A DNA stretch of 64,000 nucleotides from the NCBI GenBank assembly GCA_032622095.1, contig CP136063.1, positions 70,223,980 to 70,287,979 on the forward strand, given 5' to 3'. Every line of letters begins with the position of its first letter. The first letter of the stretch is position 1. The notes below the pieces were generated by a model that saw nothing but the letters and a program-made list of their open reading frames with translations, made no database searches and was not told where the DNA came from. Origin of the DNA: Siphonodentalium dalli. Its lineage: Eukaryota > Mollusca > Scaphopoda > Gadilida > Siphonodentaliidae. This document shows, piece by piece, positions 1-12,225 of this stretch. The position numbers and the translations under genes were made by a program.

Positions 1-639
1 TCGACCAATTTGAAGGAAATTTCGTATAGTTTGATTAATTAGTGGCACAAGTTGCCGCTATAAGCCCACATAATCACCATTCCTAACCGCCTTGCTGAAA
101 ACCCGGACCAGTTGACCCTCGTTTGTCCACCTACAGATATCCTGGGGGGATGGCAAATAAGAAATCGACCAATTTTGAAGGAAATTTCGTATAGTTTGAG
201 TATTTAGTGGCACAAGTTGCCGCTATAAGCCCACATAATCACCATTCCTACCCACCTTGCCGAAAACCAGGACCAGTTGACCCCTCGGTTCCGACCACCA
301 ACAGATATCCTGGGGGGGGTGGCAAATAAGAAATCGACCAAATTTGAAGGAAATTTCGTATAGTTTTGAGTGTTTAGTGGCACAAGTTGCCGCTATAACC
401 CCCACGTAATCACCATTCCTACCGCCCTTACCGAAAACCCAGACCAGTTGACCCTCGGTTGACCACCTACAGATATCCTGGGGGGATGGCAAATAAGAAA
501 TCGACCAATTTTGAAGGAAATTTCGTATAGTTTGAGTATTTAGTGGCACAAGTTGCCGCTATAAGCCCACATAATCACCATTCCTACCCGCCTTGCCGAA
601 AATCCGGACCAGTTGACCCTCGGTCGACCACCAACAGAT

Positions 640-2980
640 ATCCTGGGGGGGGATGGCAAATGAGAAATCGACCAATTTTGAAGGAAATTTCGTATAGTTT
701 GAGTATTTAGTGGCACAAGTTGCCGCTATAAGCCCACATAATCACCATTCCTACCCACCTTGCCGAAAACCCGAACCAGTTGACCCTCGGTCGACCACCA
801 ACAGATATCCTGGGGGGGATGGCAAAATAAGAAATCGACCAATTTTGAAGGAAATTTCGTATAGTTTGAGTATTTATGGCACAAGTTGCCGCTATAACCC
901 CACATAATCACCATTCCTACCGCCTTACCGAAAACCCTGTTCAGTTGACCCTCGGTTGACCATCTACAGATATCCTGGGGGGATGGCAAATAAGAAATCG
1001 ACCAATTTTGAAGGAAATTTTCGTATAGTTTGAGTATTTAGTGGCACAAGTTGCCGCTATAAGCCCACATAATCACCATTCCTACCCGCCTTGCCGAAAA
1101 CCCGGACCAGTTGACCCTTGGTCGACCACCAACATATATCCTGGGGGGGGGGTTTCAAATAAGAAATCGACCAATTTTGAAGAAAATTTCGTTATAGTTT
1201 GAGTATTTAGTGGCACAAGTTGTCGCTATATGCCCACATAATGACCATTCATACCCGCCTTACCGAAAACCCGGACCAATTGACCCTCGGTTGACCACCT
1301 ACAGATATCTGGGGGGATGGCAAATAAGAAATCGACCAATTTTGAAGGAAATTTCGTATAGTTTGATTATTTAGTGGCACAAGTTGCCGCTATAAGCCCA
1401 CATAATCACCATTCCTAACCGCCTTGCTGAAAACCCGGACCAGTTGACCCTCGTTTGTCCACCTACAGATATCCTGGGGGGATGGCAAATAAGAAATCGA
1501 CCAATTTTGAAGGAAATTTCGTATAGTTTGAGTATTTAGTGGCACAAGTTTACGCTATATGCCTACATAACCGCCATTCCTACCCGCCTTACCGAAAACC
1601 CGGATCAGTTGACCCTCGGTTGCCCACCTACAGATATCCTTGGGGGATGGCAAATAAGAAATCGACCAATTTTGAAGGAAATTTCGTATAGTTTGAGTAT
1701 TTAGTGGCACAAGTTGTCGCTATATGCCACATAATCACCATTCCTACCCGCGTTACCGAAAAACCAGTACCAGTTGACCCTCGGTTGACCACCAACAGAT
1801 ATCCTGGGGGGGATGGCAAATGAGAAATCGACCAATTTTGAAGGAAATTTCGTATAGTTTGAGTATTTAGTGGCACAAGTTGCCGCTATAAAGCCCACAT
1901 AATCACCATTCCTACCCACCTTGCCGAAAACCCGAACCAGTTGACCCTCGGTCGACCACCAACAGATTATCCTGGGGGGGATGGCAAATAAGAAATCGAC
2001 CAATTTTGAAGGAAATTTCGTATAGTTTGAGTATTTAGTGGCACAAGTTTGCCGCTATAACCCCACATAATCACCATTCCTACCGCCTTACCGAAAACCC
2101 TGTTCAGTTTGACCCTCGGTTGACCATCTACAGATATCCTGGGGGGATGGCAAATAAGAAATCGACCAATTTTGAAGGAAATTTCGTATAGTTTGAGTAT
2201 TTAGTGGCACAAGTTGCCGCTATAAGCCCACAAATCACCATTCCTACCCGCCTTGCCGAAAACCCGGACCAGTTGACCCTTGGTCGACCACCAACATATA
2301 TCCTGGGGGGGGGGGGGGGGGGGGTTTCAAATAAGAAATCGACCAATTTTGAAGAAAATTTCGTATAGTTTGAGTATTTAGTGGCACAAGTTGTCGCTAT
2401 ATGCCCACATAATGACCATTCATACCCGCCTTACCGAAAACCCGGACCAATTGACCCTCGGTTGACCACCTACAGATATCCTGGGGGGATGGCAAATAAG
2501 AAATCGACCAATTTTGAAGGAAATTTCGTATAGTTTGATTATTTAGTGGCACAAGTTGCCGCTATAAGCCCACATAATCACCATTCCTAACCGCCTTGCT
2601 GAAAACCCGGACCAGTTGACCCTCGTTTGTCCACCTACAGATATCCTGGGGGGATGGCAAATAAGAAATCGACCAATTTTGAAGGAAATTTCGTATAGTT
2701 TGAGTATTTAGTGGCACAAGTTTACGCTATATGCCTACATAACCGCCATTCCTACCCGCCTTACCGAAAACCCGGATCAGTTGACCCTCGGTTGCCCACC
2801 TACAGATATCCTTGGGGGATGGCAAATAAGAAATCGACCAATTTTGAAGGAAATTTCGTATAGTTTGAGTATTTAGTGGCACAAGTTGTCGCTATATGCC
2901 CACATAATCACCATTCCTACCCGCGTTACCGAAAACCAGTACCAGTTGACCCTCGGTTGACCACCTACAGATATCCTGGG
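640..2980 (+). repeat. Higher-order repeat of about 1.16 kb (7 monomers), two copies
   Basis: The rare variant ggcaaatgag lies at 655 and 1815, 1160 bp apart. The variant tcgtttgtcc lies at 1451 and 2623, 1172 bp apart. The run of monomer variants between these markers is the same in both copies, so about seven monomers were duplicated together. The small step difference comes mainly from G-tract length. Confidence 0.8.
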
Positions 2981-3539
2981 GGGATGGCAAATAAGAAATC
3001 GACCAATTTTGAAGGAAATTTCGTTTAGTTTGAGTATTTATGGGCACTAGTTGTCGCTATATGCCCAAATAATCACCATTCCTACCCGCCTTACCGAAAA
3101 CCCGAACCAGTTGACCCTCGGTTGTCACCTACAGATATCCTGGGGGGATGGCAAATACGAAATCGACCAATATTGAAGGAAGTTTCGTATAATTTGAGTA
3201 TTTAGTGGCACAAGTTGCCGCTATAAGCCCACATAATCACCATTCCTACCCACGTTGCCGAAAACCGGGACCAGTTGACCCTCGGTCGAACACCAACAGA
3301 TATCCTGGGGGGGGGGGGGGGTGGCAAATAAGAAATCGACCAATTTTGAAGGAAATTTCGTATAGTTTGAGTATTTAGTGGCACAAATTGCCGCTATAAC
3401 CCCACATAATCACCATTCCTACCGCCTTACCGAAAACCCGGACCAGTTTACCCTCGGTTGACCACCTACAGATATCCTGGGGGATGGCAAATAAGAAATC
3501 GACCAAGTTTGAAGGAAATTTCGTATAGTTTGAGTATTT

Positions 3540-6500
3540 AGTGGCACAAGTTGCCGCTATAAGCCCACATAATCACCATTCCTACCCGCCTTGCTGAAAA
3601 CCCGGACCAGTTGACCCTCGGTCGACCACCAACAGATATCCTGGGGGGGGGGGGGGGGGGGGTGGGGGATGGCAAATAAGAAATCGACCAATTTTGAAGG
3701 AAATTTCGTATAGTTTGAGTATTTAGTGGCACAAGTTGCCGCTATAAGCCCACATAATCACCATTCCTACCCGTCTTGCTGAAAACCCGGACCAGTTGAC
3801 CCTCGGTTGACCACCTACAGATATCCTGGGGGGATGGCAAATAAGAAATCGACCAATTTTGAAGGAAATTTCGTATAGTTTGAGTATTTAGTGACACAAG
3901 TTGTCGCTATATGCCCACATAATCACAATTCCTACCCGCCTTACCGAAAACCCGGACCAGTTGACCCTCGATTGACCACCTACAGATATCATTGGGGATG
4001 GCAAATAAGAAATCGACCAATTTTGAAGGAAATTTCGTATAGTTTGAGTATTTAGTGGCACAAGTTTTCGCTATATGGCCACATAATCACCATTTCTACC
4101 CGCCTTACCGAAAACCCGGATCAGTTGACCCTCGGTTGCCCACCTACAGATATCCTTGGGGGATGGCAAATAAGAAATCGACCAATTTTGAAGAAAATTT
4201 CGTATAGTTTGAGTATTTAGTGGCACAAGTTGTCGCTATATGCCCACATAATCACCATTTCTACCCGCCTTACCGAAAACCCGGATCAGTTGAACCTCGG
4301 TTGCCCACCTACAGATATCCTTGGGGGATGGCAAATAAGAAATCGACCAATTTTGAAGGAAATTTCGTATAGTTTGAGTATTTAGTGGCACAAGTTGCCG
4401 CTATAAGCCCACATAATCACCATTCCTACCCGCCTTGCCGAAAACCCGGACCAGTTGACCCTCGGTCGACCACCAACAGATATCCTGGGGGGGGGGGGGG
4501 AACTCGGACCAGTTAACCCTCGGTCGACCACCTACAGATATCCTGGGGGATGGCAAATAAGAAATCGACCAATTTTGAAGGAAATTTCGTATGGTTTGAT
4601 TATTTAGTGGCACAAGTTGCCGCTATAAGCCCACATAATCACCATTCCTACCCGCCTTGCTGAAAACCCGGACCAGTTGACCCTCGGTTGACCACCTACA
4701 GATATCCTGGGGGGATGGCAAATAAGAAATCGACCAATTTTGAAGAAAATTTCGTATAGTTTGAGTATTTAGTGGCACAAGTTGTCGCTATATGCCCACA
4801 TAATCACCATTCCTACCCGCCTTACCGAAAACCCGGACCAGTTGATCCTCGGTTGACCACCTACAGATATCATGGGGGACGGCAAATAAGAAATCAACCA
4901 ATTTTGAAGGAAATTTCGTATAGTTTGAGTATTTAGTGGCAAAAGTTGCCGCTATAACCCCACATAATCACCATTCCTACCGCCTTACCGAAAACCCGGA
5001 CCAGTTTACCCTCGGTTGACCACCTACAGATATCCTGGGGGATGGCAAATAAGAAATCGACCAAGTTTGAAGTAAATTTCGTATAGTTTGAGTATTTAGT
5101 GGCACAAGTTGCCGCTATAAGCCCACATAATCACCATTCCTACCCGCCTTGCTGAAAACCCGGACCAGTTGACCCTCGGTCGACCACCAACAGATATCCT
5201 GGGGGGGGGGGGGTGGGGGATGGCAAATAAGAAATCGACCAATTTTGAAGGAAATTTCGTATAGTTTGAGTATTTAGTGGCACAAGTTGCCACTATAAGC
5301 CCACATAATCACCATTTCTACCGCCTCACCGAAAACCCGGACCAGTTGACCCTCGGTTGACCACCTACATATATATCCTGGGGGATGGCAAATAATAAAT
5401 CGACCAATTTTGAAGGAAATTTCGTATAGTTTGATTATTTAGTGGCACAAGTTGCCGCTATAAGCCCACATAATCACCATTCCTACCCGCCTTGCTGAAA
5501 ACCCGGACCAGTTGACCCTCGGTTGACCACCTACAGATATCCTGGGGGGATGGCAAATAAGAAATCGACCAATTTTGAAGGAAATTTCGTATAGTTTGAG
5601 TATTTAGTGACACAAGTTGTCGCTATATGCCCATATAATCACAATTCCTACCCGCCTTACCGAAAACCCGGACCAGTTGACCCTCGGTTGACCACCTACA
5701 GATATCATTGGGGATGGCAAATAAGAAATCGACCAATTTTGAAGGAAATTTCGTATAGTTTGAGTATTTAGTGGCACAAGTTGTCGCTATATGCCCACAT
5801 AATCACCATTCCTACCCGCCTTACCGAAAACCCGGACAAGTTGACCCTCGGTTGACCACCTACAGATATCATGGGGGGCGGCAAATAAGAAATCGACCAA
5901 TTTTGAAGGAAATTTCGTATAGTTTGAGTATTTAGTGGCACAAGTTTTCGCTATATGCCCACATAATCACCATTCCTACCCGCCTTACCGAAAACCCGGA
6001 TCAGTTGACCCTCGGTTGCCCACCTACAGATATCCTTGGGGGATGGCAAATAAGAAATCGACCAATTTTGAAGGAAATTTCGTATAGTTTGAGTATATAG
6101 TGGCACAAGTTGTCGCTATATGTCCACATAATCACCATTCCTACCCGCCTTACCGAAAACCCGGATCAGTTGACCCTCGGTTGCCCACATACAGATATCC
6201 TTGGGGGATGGCAAATAAGAAATCGACCAATTTTGAAGGAAATTTCGTATAGTTTGAGTATTTAGTGGCACAAGTTGCCGCTATAAGCCCACATAATCAC
6301 CATTCCTACCCGCCTTGCCGAAAACCCGGACCAGTTGACCCTCGGTCGACCACCAACAGATATCCTGGGGGGGGGGGAAACCCGGACCAGTTAACCCTCG
6401 GTCGACCACCTACAGATATCCTGGGGGATGGCAAATAAGAAATCGACCAATTTTGAAGGAAATTTCGTATAGTTTGAGTATTTAGTGGCACAAGTTTTCG

Positions 6501-8300
6501 CTATATGCCCACATAATCACCATTCCTACCCGCCTTACCGAAAACCCGGACCAGTTGACCCTCGGTTGACCACCTACAGATATCCTGGGGGGATGGCAAA
6601 TAAGAAATCAACCAATTTTGAAGGAAATTTCGTATAGTTTGAGTATTTAGTGGCACAAGTTGCCGCTATAACCCCACATAATCACCATTCCGACCACCTT
6701 ACCGAAAACCCGGACCAGTTTACCCTCGGTTGACCACCTACAGATATCCTGGGGGATGGCAAATAAGAAATCGACCAAGTTTGAAGGAAATTTCGTATAG
6801 TTTGAGTATTTAGTGGCACAAGTTGCCGCTATAGGCCCACATAATCACCATTCCTACCCGCCTTGCTGAAAACCCGGACCAGTTGACCCTCGGTCGACCA
6901 CCAAGAGATATCCTGGGGGGGGGGGGTGGGGGATGGCAAATAAGAAATCGACCAATTTTGAAGGAAATTTCGTATAGTTTGAGTATTTAGTGGCACAAGT
7001 TGCCACTATAAGCCCACATAATCACCATTTCTACCGCCTTACCGAAAACCCGGACCAGTTGACCCTCGGTCGACCACCTTCATATATCCTGGGGGATGGC
7101 AAATAAGAAATCGACCAATTTTGAAGGAAATTTCGTATAGTTTGATTATTTAGTGGCACAAGTTGCCGCTATAAGCCCACATAATCACCATTCCTACCCG
7201 CCTTGCTGAAAACCCGGACCAGTTGACCCTCGGTTGACCACCTACAGATATCCTGGGGGGATGGCAAATAAGAAATCGACCAATTTTGAAGGAAATTTCG
7301 TATAGTTTGAGTATTTAGTGACACAAGTTGTCGCTATATGCCCATATAATCACAATTCCTACCCGCCTTACCGAAAACCCGGACCAGTTGACCCTCGGTT
7401 GACCACCTACAGATATCATTGGGGATGGCAAATAAAAAATCGACCAATTTTGAAGGAAATTTCGTATAGTTTGAGTATTTAGTGGCACAAGTTTTCGCTA
7501 TATGCCCACATAATCACCATTTCTACCCGCCTTACCGAAAACCCGGATCAGTTGACCCTCGGTTGCCTACCTACAGATATCCTTGGGGGATGGCAAATAA
7601 GAAATCGACCAATTTTGAAGGAAATTTCGTATAGTTTGAGTATTTAGTGGCACAAGTTGTCGCTATATGCCCACATAATCACCATTCCTACCCGCCTTGC
7701 CGAAAACCCGGACCAGTCGACCCTCGGTCGACCACCAACAGATATCCTGGGGGGGGGGGAACCCGGACCAGTTAACCCTCGGTCGACCACCTATAGATAT
7801 CCTGGGGGATGGCAAATAAGAAATCGACCAATTTTGAAGGAAATTTCGTATGGTTTGATTATTTAGTGGCACAATTTGCCGCTATAAGCCCACATAATCA
7901 CCATTCCTACCCGCCTTGCTGAAAACCCGGACCAGTTGACCCTCGGTTGACCACCTACAGATATCCTGGGGGGATGGCAAATAAGAAATCGACCAATTTT
8001 GAAGAAAATTTCGTATAGTTTGAGTATTTAGTGGCACAAGTTGTCGCTATATGCCCACATAATCACCATTCCTACCCGCCTTGCCGAAAACCCGGATCAG
8101 TTGACCCTCGGTCGACCACCAACAGATATCCTGGGGGGGGGGGGAACCCGGACCAGTTAACCCTCGGTCGACCACCTACAGATATCCTGGGGGATGGCAA
8201 ATAAGAAATCGACCAATTTTGAAGGAAATTTCGTATGGTTTGATTATTTAGTGGCACAAGTTGCCGCTATAAGCCCACATAATCACCATTCCTACCCGCC
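3540..8300 (+). repeat. Higher-order repeat of about 1.71 kb (about 10 monomers)
   Basis: The rare variant gtgacacaag (normally gtggcacaag) occurs at 3891, 5607 and 7318, steps of 1716 and 1711 bp, with matching neighbouring variants such as the gggtgggggatgg G-tract and the truncated monomer in which a G-tract joins directly to aacccggacc. Copies are imperfect and contain local gains and losses. Confidence 0.7.
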
Positions 8301-8942
8301 TTGCTGAAAACCCGGACCAGTTGACCCTCGGTTGACCACCTACATATATCATGGGGGACGGCAAATAAGAAATCGACCAATTTTGAAGGAAATTTCGTAT
8401 AGTTTGAGTATTTAGTGGCACAAGTTTTCGCTATATGCCCACATAATCACCATTCCTACCCGCCTTACCGAAAACCCGGATCAGTTGACCCTCGGTTGCC
8501 CACCTACAGATATCCTTGGGGGATGGCAAATAAGAAATCGACCAATTTTGAAGGAAATTTCGTATAGTTTGAGTATTTAGTGGCACAAGTTGTCGCTATA
8601 TGCCCATATAATCACCATTCCTACCCGCCTTACCGAAAACCCGGATCAGTTGACCCTCGGTTGCCCACCTACAGATATCCTTGGGGGATGGCAAATAAGA
8701 AATCGACCAATTTTGAAGGAAATTTCCTATAGTTTGAGTATTTAGTGGCACAAGTTGCCGCTATAAGCCCACATAATCACCATTCCTACCCGCCTTGCCG
8801 AAAACCCGGACCAGTTGACCCTCGGTCGACCACCAACAGATATCCTGGGGGGGATGGCAAATAAGAAATCATCTAATTTTGAAGGAAATTTCGTATAGTT
8901 TGAGTATTTAGAGGCACAAGTTGCCACTATAAGCCCACATAC

Positions 8943-9591
8943 GGTAGCAGTACACGATTTCCAGCAATTTTGCCAACCTGGGAGGGGGTACTGTACTTCA
9001 AATCAATGCTGAGCCATTATCTTTGGCATAGGTCCCATCAAGCATGTTTTAATTTTGACAGAAATTTTCAGGTGTAATCATTTGTCTGTACTTTAGCTTC
9101 TTCGTACAATTTGTTATTGAGTTATGCCCCTTGGTCTGCACACACAAAACGCTCAATTTTACCCATTTTTTTACTCAAATTGACCATTTTCAACCCAAAA
9201 ACAGACCATGATAGAGCGAATGTCAGTAAATAAGCTTCTTCCACCTGATAGAGCTATGTTAGTGCTGAGAAATATTTGAAATAAAAAAAAAGTTATCGTA
9301 TCAATTTGAAAAAATTGTCTTGCGAGCCCAGATGACAGAATTCAGGGGAGAGAAATCGGGCTATTTTCCTGTAACCAATAACACAGAGTTGGCCTCCACT
9401 GAATACGAAAACCCTGTTGCGTATCCAAATTTTACACTTTTTTGAGAACTTTCCCAGTTTTGTAAAATAATTAAACCTTCAAACCAGTAAATACACATTT
9501 AACACAGGCTACACTGGCTGTTATGGCCCCCAGATACTTATTTTTCTATTTTTCAGACCCCCTACAACCCGTGAAATCGTGTACTGCTACC
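8943..9591 (+). mobile_element. Non-autonomous TA-flanked DNA transposon (MITE), copy 1
   Basis: A 649-bp element that splits a satellite monomer between cccacata and taatcacc. The ends are inverted repeats: GGTAGCAGTACACGATTTC at the left and its complement at the right. Flanking TA on both sides suits a TA target duplication, as in Tc1/mariner-type elements. It has no transposase frame; the 80-84 codon frames inside are not coding-like. The base just outside the left end is C here and A in copy 3, so the terminal repeat may start with AGGTAGCAG. The superfamily is inference. Confidence 0.88.
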
Positions 9592-10254
9592 TAATCACCA
9601 TTTCTACCGCCTTACCGAAAACCCGGACCAGTTAACCCTCGGTTGACCACCTACAGATATCCTGGGGCGATGGCAAATAAGAAATCGACCAATTTTGAAG
9701 GAAATTTCGTATTGTTTGAGTATTTAGTGGCACAAGTTTTCGCTATATGCACACATAATCACCATTCCTACCCGCCTTACCGAAAACCCGGACCAGTTGA
9801 CCCTCGGTTGACCACCTACAGATATCCTGGGGGGATGGCAAATAAGAAATCAACCAATTTTGAAGGAAATTTCGTATAGTTTGAGTATTTAGTGGCACAA
9901 GTTGTCGCTATATGCCCACATAATCACCATTCCTACCCGCCTTACCGAAAACCCGGACCAATTGACCCTCGGTTGACCACCTACAGATATCCTGGGGGGA
10001 TGGCAAATAAGAAATCGACCAATTTTGAAGGAAATTTCGTATAGTTTGAGTATTTAGTGGCACAAGTTGCCGCTATAAGCCCACATAATCACCATTCCTA
10101 CCCGCCTTGCCGAAAACCCGGACCAGTTGACCCTCGGTCGACTACCAACAGATATCCTGGGGGGGATGGCAAATAAGAAATCATCTAATTTTGAAGGAAA
10201 TTTCGTATAGTTTGAGTATTTAGAGGCACAAGTTGCCACTATAAGCCCACATAC
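9592..10254 (+). repeat. Satellite block between MITE copies 1 and 2
   Basis: About four forward monomers. It includes the diagnostic variants cctggggcgatgg and aatcatctaatttt that recur between copies 2 and 3, showing this block and the MITE are one higher-order unit. Confidence 0.95.
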
Positions 10255-10917
10255 GGTAGCAGTACACGATTTCCAGCAATTTTGCCAACCTGGGAGGGGG
10301 GTACTGTACTTCAAATCAATGCTGAGCCATTATCTTTGGCATAGGTCCCATCAAGCATGTTTTAATTTTGACAGAAATTTTAGGTGTAATCATTTGTCTG
10401 TACTTTAGCTTCTTCGTACAATTTGTTATTGAGTTATGCCCCTTGGTCTGCACACACAAAACGTGCACACACAAAACGCTCAATTTTACCCATTTTTTAC
10501 TCAAATTGACCATTTTCAACCCAAAAACAGACCATGATAGAGCGAATGTCACTAAATAAGCTTCTTCCACCTGATAGAGCTATGTTAGTGCTGAGAAATA
10601 TTTGAAATAAAAAAAAAGTTATCGTATCAATTTGAAAAAATTGTCTTGCGAGCCCAGATGACAGAATTCAGGGGAGAGAAATCGGGCTATTTTCCTGTAA
10701 CCAATAACACAGAGTTGGCCTCCACTGAATACGAAAACCCTGTTGCGTATCCAAATTTTACACTTTTTTGAGAACTTTCCCAGTTTTGTAAAATAATTAA
10801 ACCTTCAAACCAGTAAATACACATTTAACACAGGCTACACTGGCTGTTATGGCCCCCAGATACTTATTTTTCTATTTTTCAGACCCCCTACAACCCGTGA
10901 AATCGTGTACTGCTACC
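10255..10917 (+). mobile_element. TA-flanked MITE, copy 2
   Basis: 663 bp, nearly identical to copy 1, in exactly the same satellite context. It is longer mainly because a 14-bp stretch containing gtgcacacacaaaac is duplicated near 10452-10480. No transposase frame. Confidence 0.88.
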
Positions 10918-11579
10918 TAATCACCATTTCTACCGCCTTACCGAAAACCCGGACCAGTTAACCCTCGGTTGACCACCTACAGATATCCTGGGGCGATGGC
11001 AAATAAGAAATCGACCAATTTTGAAGGAAATTTCGTATTGTTTGAGTATTTAGTGGCACAAGTTTTCGCTATATGCCCACATAATCACCATTCCTACCCG
11101 CCTTACCGAAAACCCGGACCAGTTGACCCTCGGTTGACCACCTACAGATATCCTGGGGGATGGCAAATAAGAAATCAACCAATTTTGAAGGAAATTTCGT
11201 ATAGTTTGAGTATTTAGTGGCACAAGTTGTCGCTATATGACCACATAATCACCATTCCTACCCGCCTTACCGAAAACCCGGACCAATTGACCCTCGGTTG
11301 ACCACCAACAGATATCCTGGGGGGATGGCAAATAAGAAATCGACCAATTTTGAAGGAAATTTCGTATAGTTTGAGTATTTAGTGGCACAAGTTGCCGCTA
11401 TAAGCCCACATAATCACCATTCCTACCCGCCTTGCCGAAAACCCGGACCAGTTGACCCTCGGTCGACCACCAACATATATCCTGGGGGGGATGGCAAATA
11501 AGAAATCATCTAATTTTGAAGGAAATTTCGTATAGTTTGAGTATTTAGAGGCACAAGTTGCCACTATAAGCCCACATAA
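10918..11579 (+). repeat. Satellite block between MITE copies 2 and 3
   Basis: About four forward monomers, near-identical to 9592-10254, including cctggggcgatgg and aatcatctaatttt. Confidence 0.95.
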
Positions 11580-12225
11580 GGTAGCAGTACACGATTTCCA
11601 GCAATTTTGCCAACCTGGGAGGGGGTACTGTACTTCAAATCAATGCTGAGCCATTATCTTTGGCATAGGTCCCATCAAGCATGTTTTAATTTTGACAGAA
11701 ATTTTAGGTGTAATCATTTGTCTGTACTTTAGCTTCTTCGTACAATTTGTTATTGAGTTATGCCCCTTGGTCTGCACACACAAAACGCTCAATTTTACCC
11801 ATTTTTTACTCAAATTGACCATTTTCAACCCAAAAACAGACCATGATAGAGCGAATGTCACTAAATAAGCTTCTTCCACCTGATAGAGCTATGTTAGTGC
11901 TGAGAAATATTTGAAATAAAAAAAAAGTTATCGTATCAATTTGAAAAAATTGTCTTGCGAGCCCAGATGACAGAATTCAGGGGAGAGAAATCGGGCTATT
12001 TTCCTGTAACCAATAACACAGAGTTGGCCTCCACTGAATACGAAAACCCTGTTGCGTATCCAAATTTTACACTTTTTTGAGAACTTTCCCAGTTTTGTAA
12101 AATAATTAAACCTTCAAACCAGTAAATACACATTTAACACAGTCTACACTGGCTGTTATGGCCCCCAGATAATTATTTTTCTATTTTCAGACCCCCTACA
12201 ACCCGTGAAATCGTGTACTGCTACC
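11580..12225 (+). mobile_element. TA-flanked MITE, copy 3
   Basis: 646 bp with the same ends and flanks as copies 1 and 2. The left junction reads cacataAGGTAGCAG, which may be the older form of the junction. No transposase frame. Confidence 0.88.

Larger units (their letters stand above)
1..8942 (+). repeat. Satellite array, forward block 1 (about 167-bp monomer)
   Basis: Head-to-tail tandem repeat. The landmark ggcaaataagaaatcgacc recurs at 152, 321, 488 and so on, a step of 167-169 bp. Each monomer carries the order ggcaaataagaaatcgacc, gaaatttcgtatagtttgag, tggcacaagttg, cccacataatcaccattcc, gaaaacccgg, gaccctcgg, gatatcctgggg. At least three subtypes alternate: one with gccgctataagcccac and gtcgaccaccaac plus a long G-tract, one with gtcgctatatgcccac and ttgaccacctac, and one with gatcagttgacc and ttgcccacctac plus ccttggggg. 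All reading frames across it are short and repetitive, so it is not coding. The length is close to a nucleosome repeat, as in many animal satellites. Confidence 0.97.

Noticed and set aside
10316-10570. 80-84 codon frame in the MITE (also 11640-11879 and 25506-25745)
   Set aside because: It lies inside a non-autonomous element, is truncated or frameshifted in other copies and has no transposase motif.
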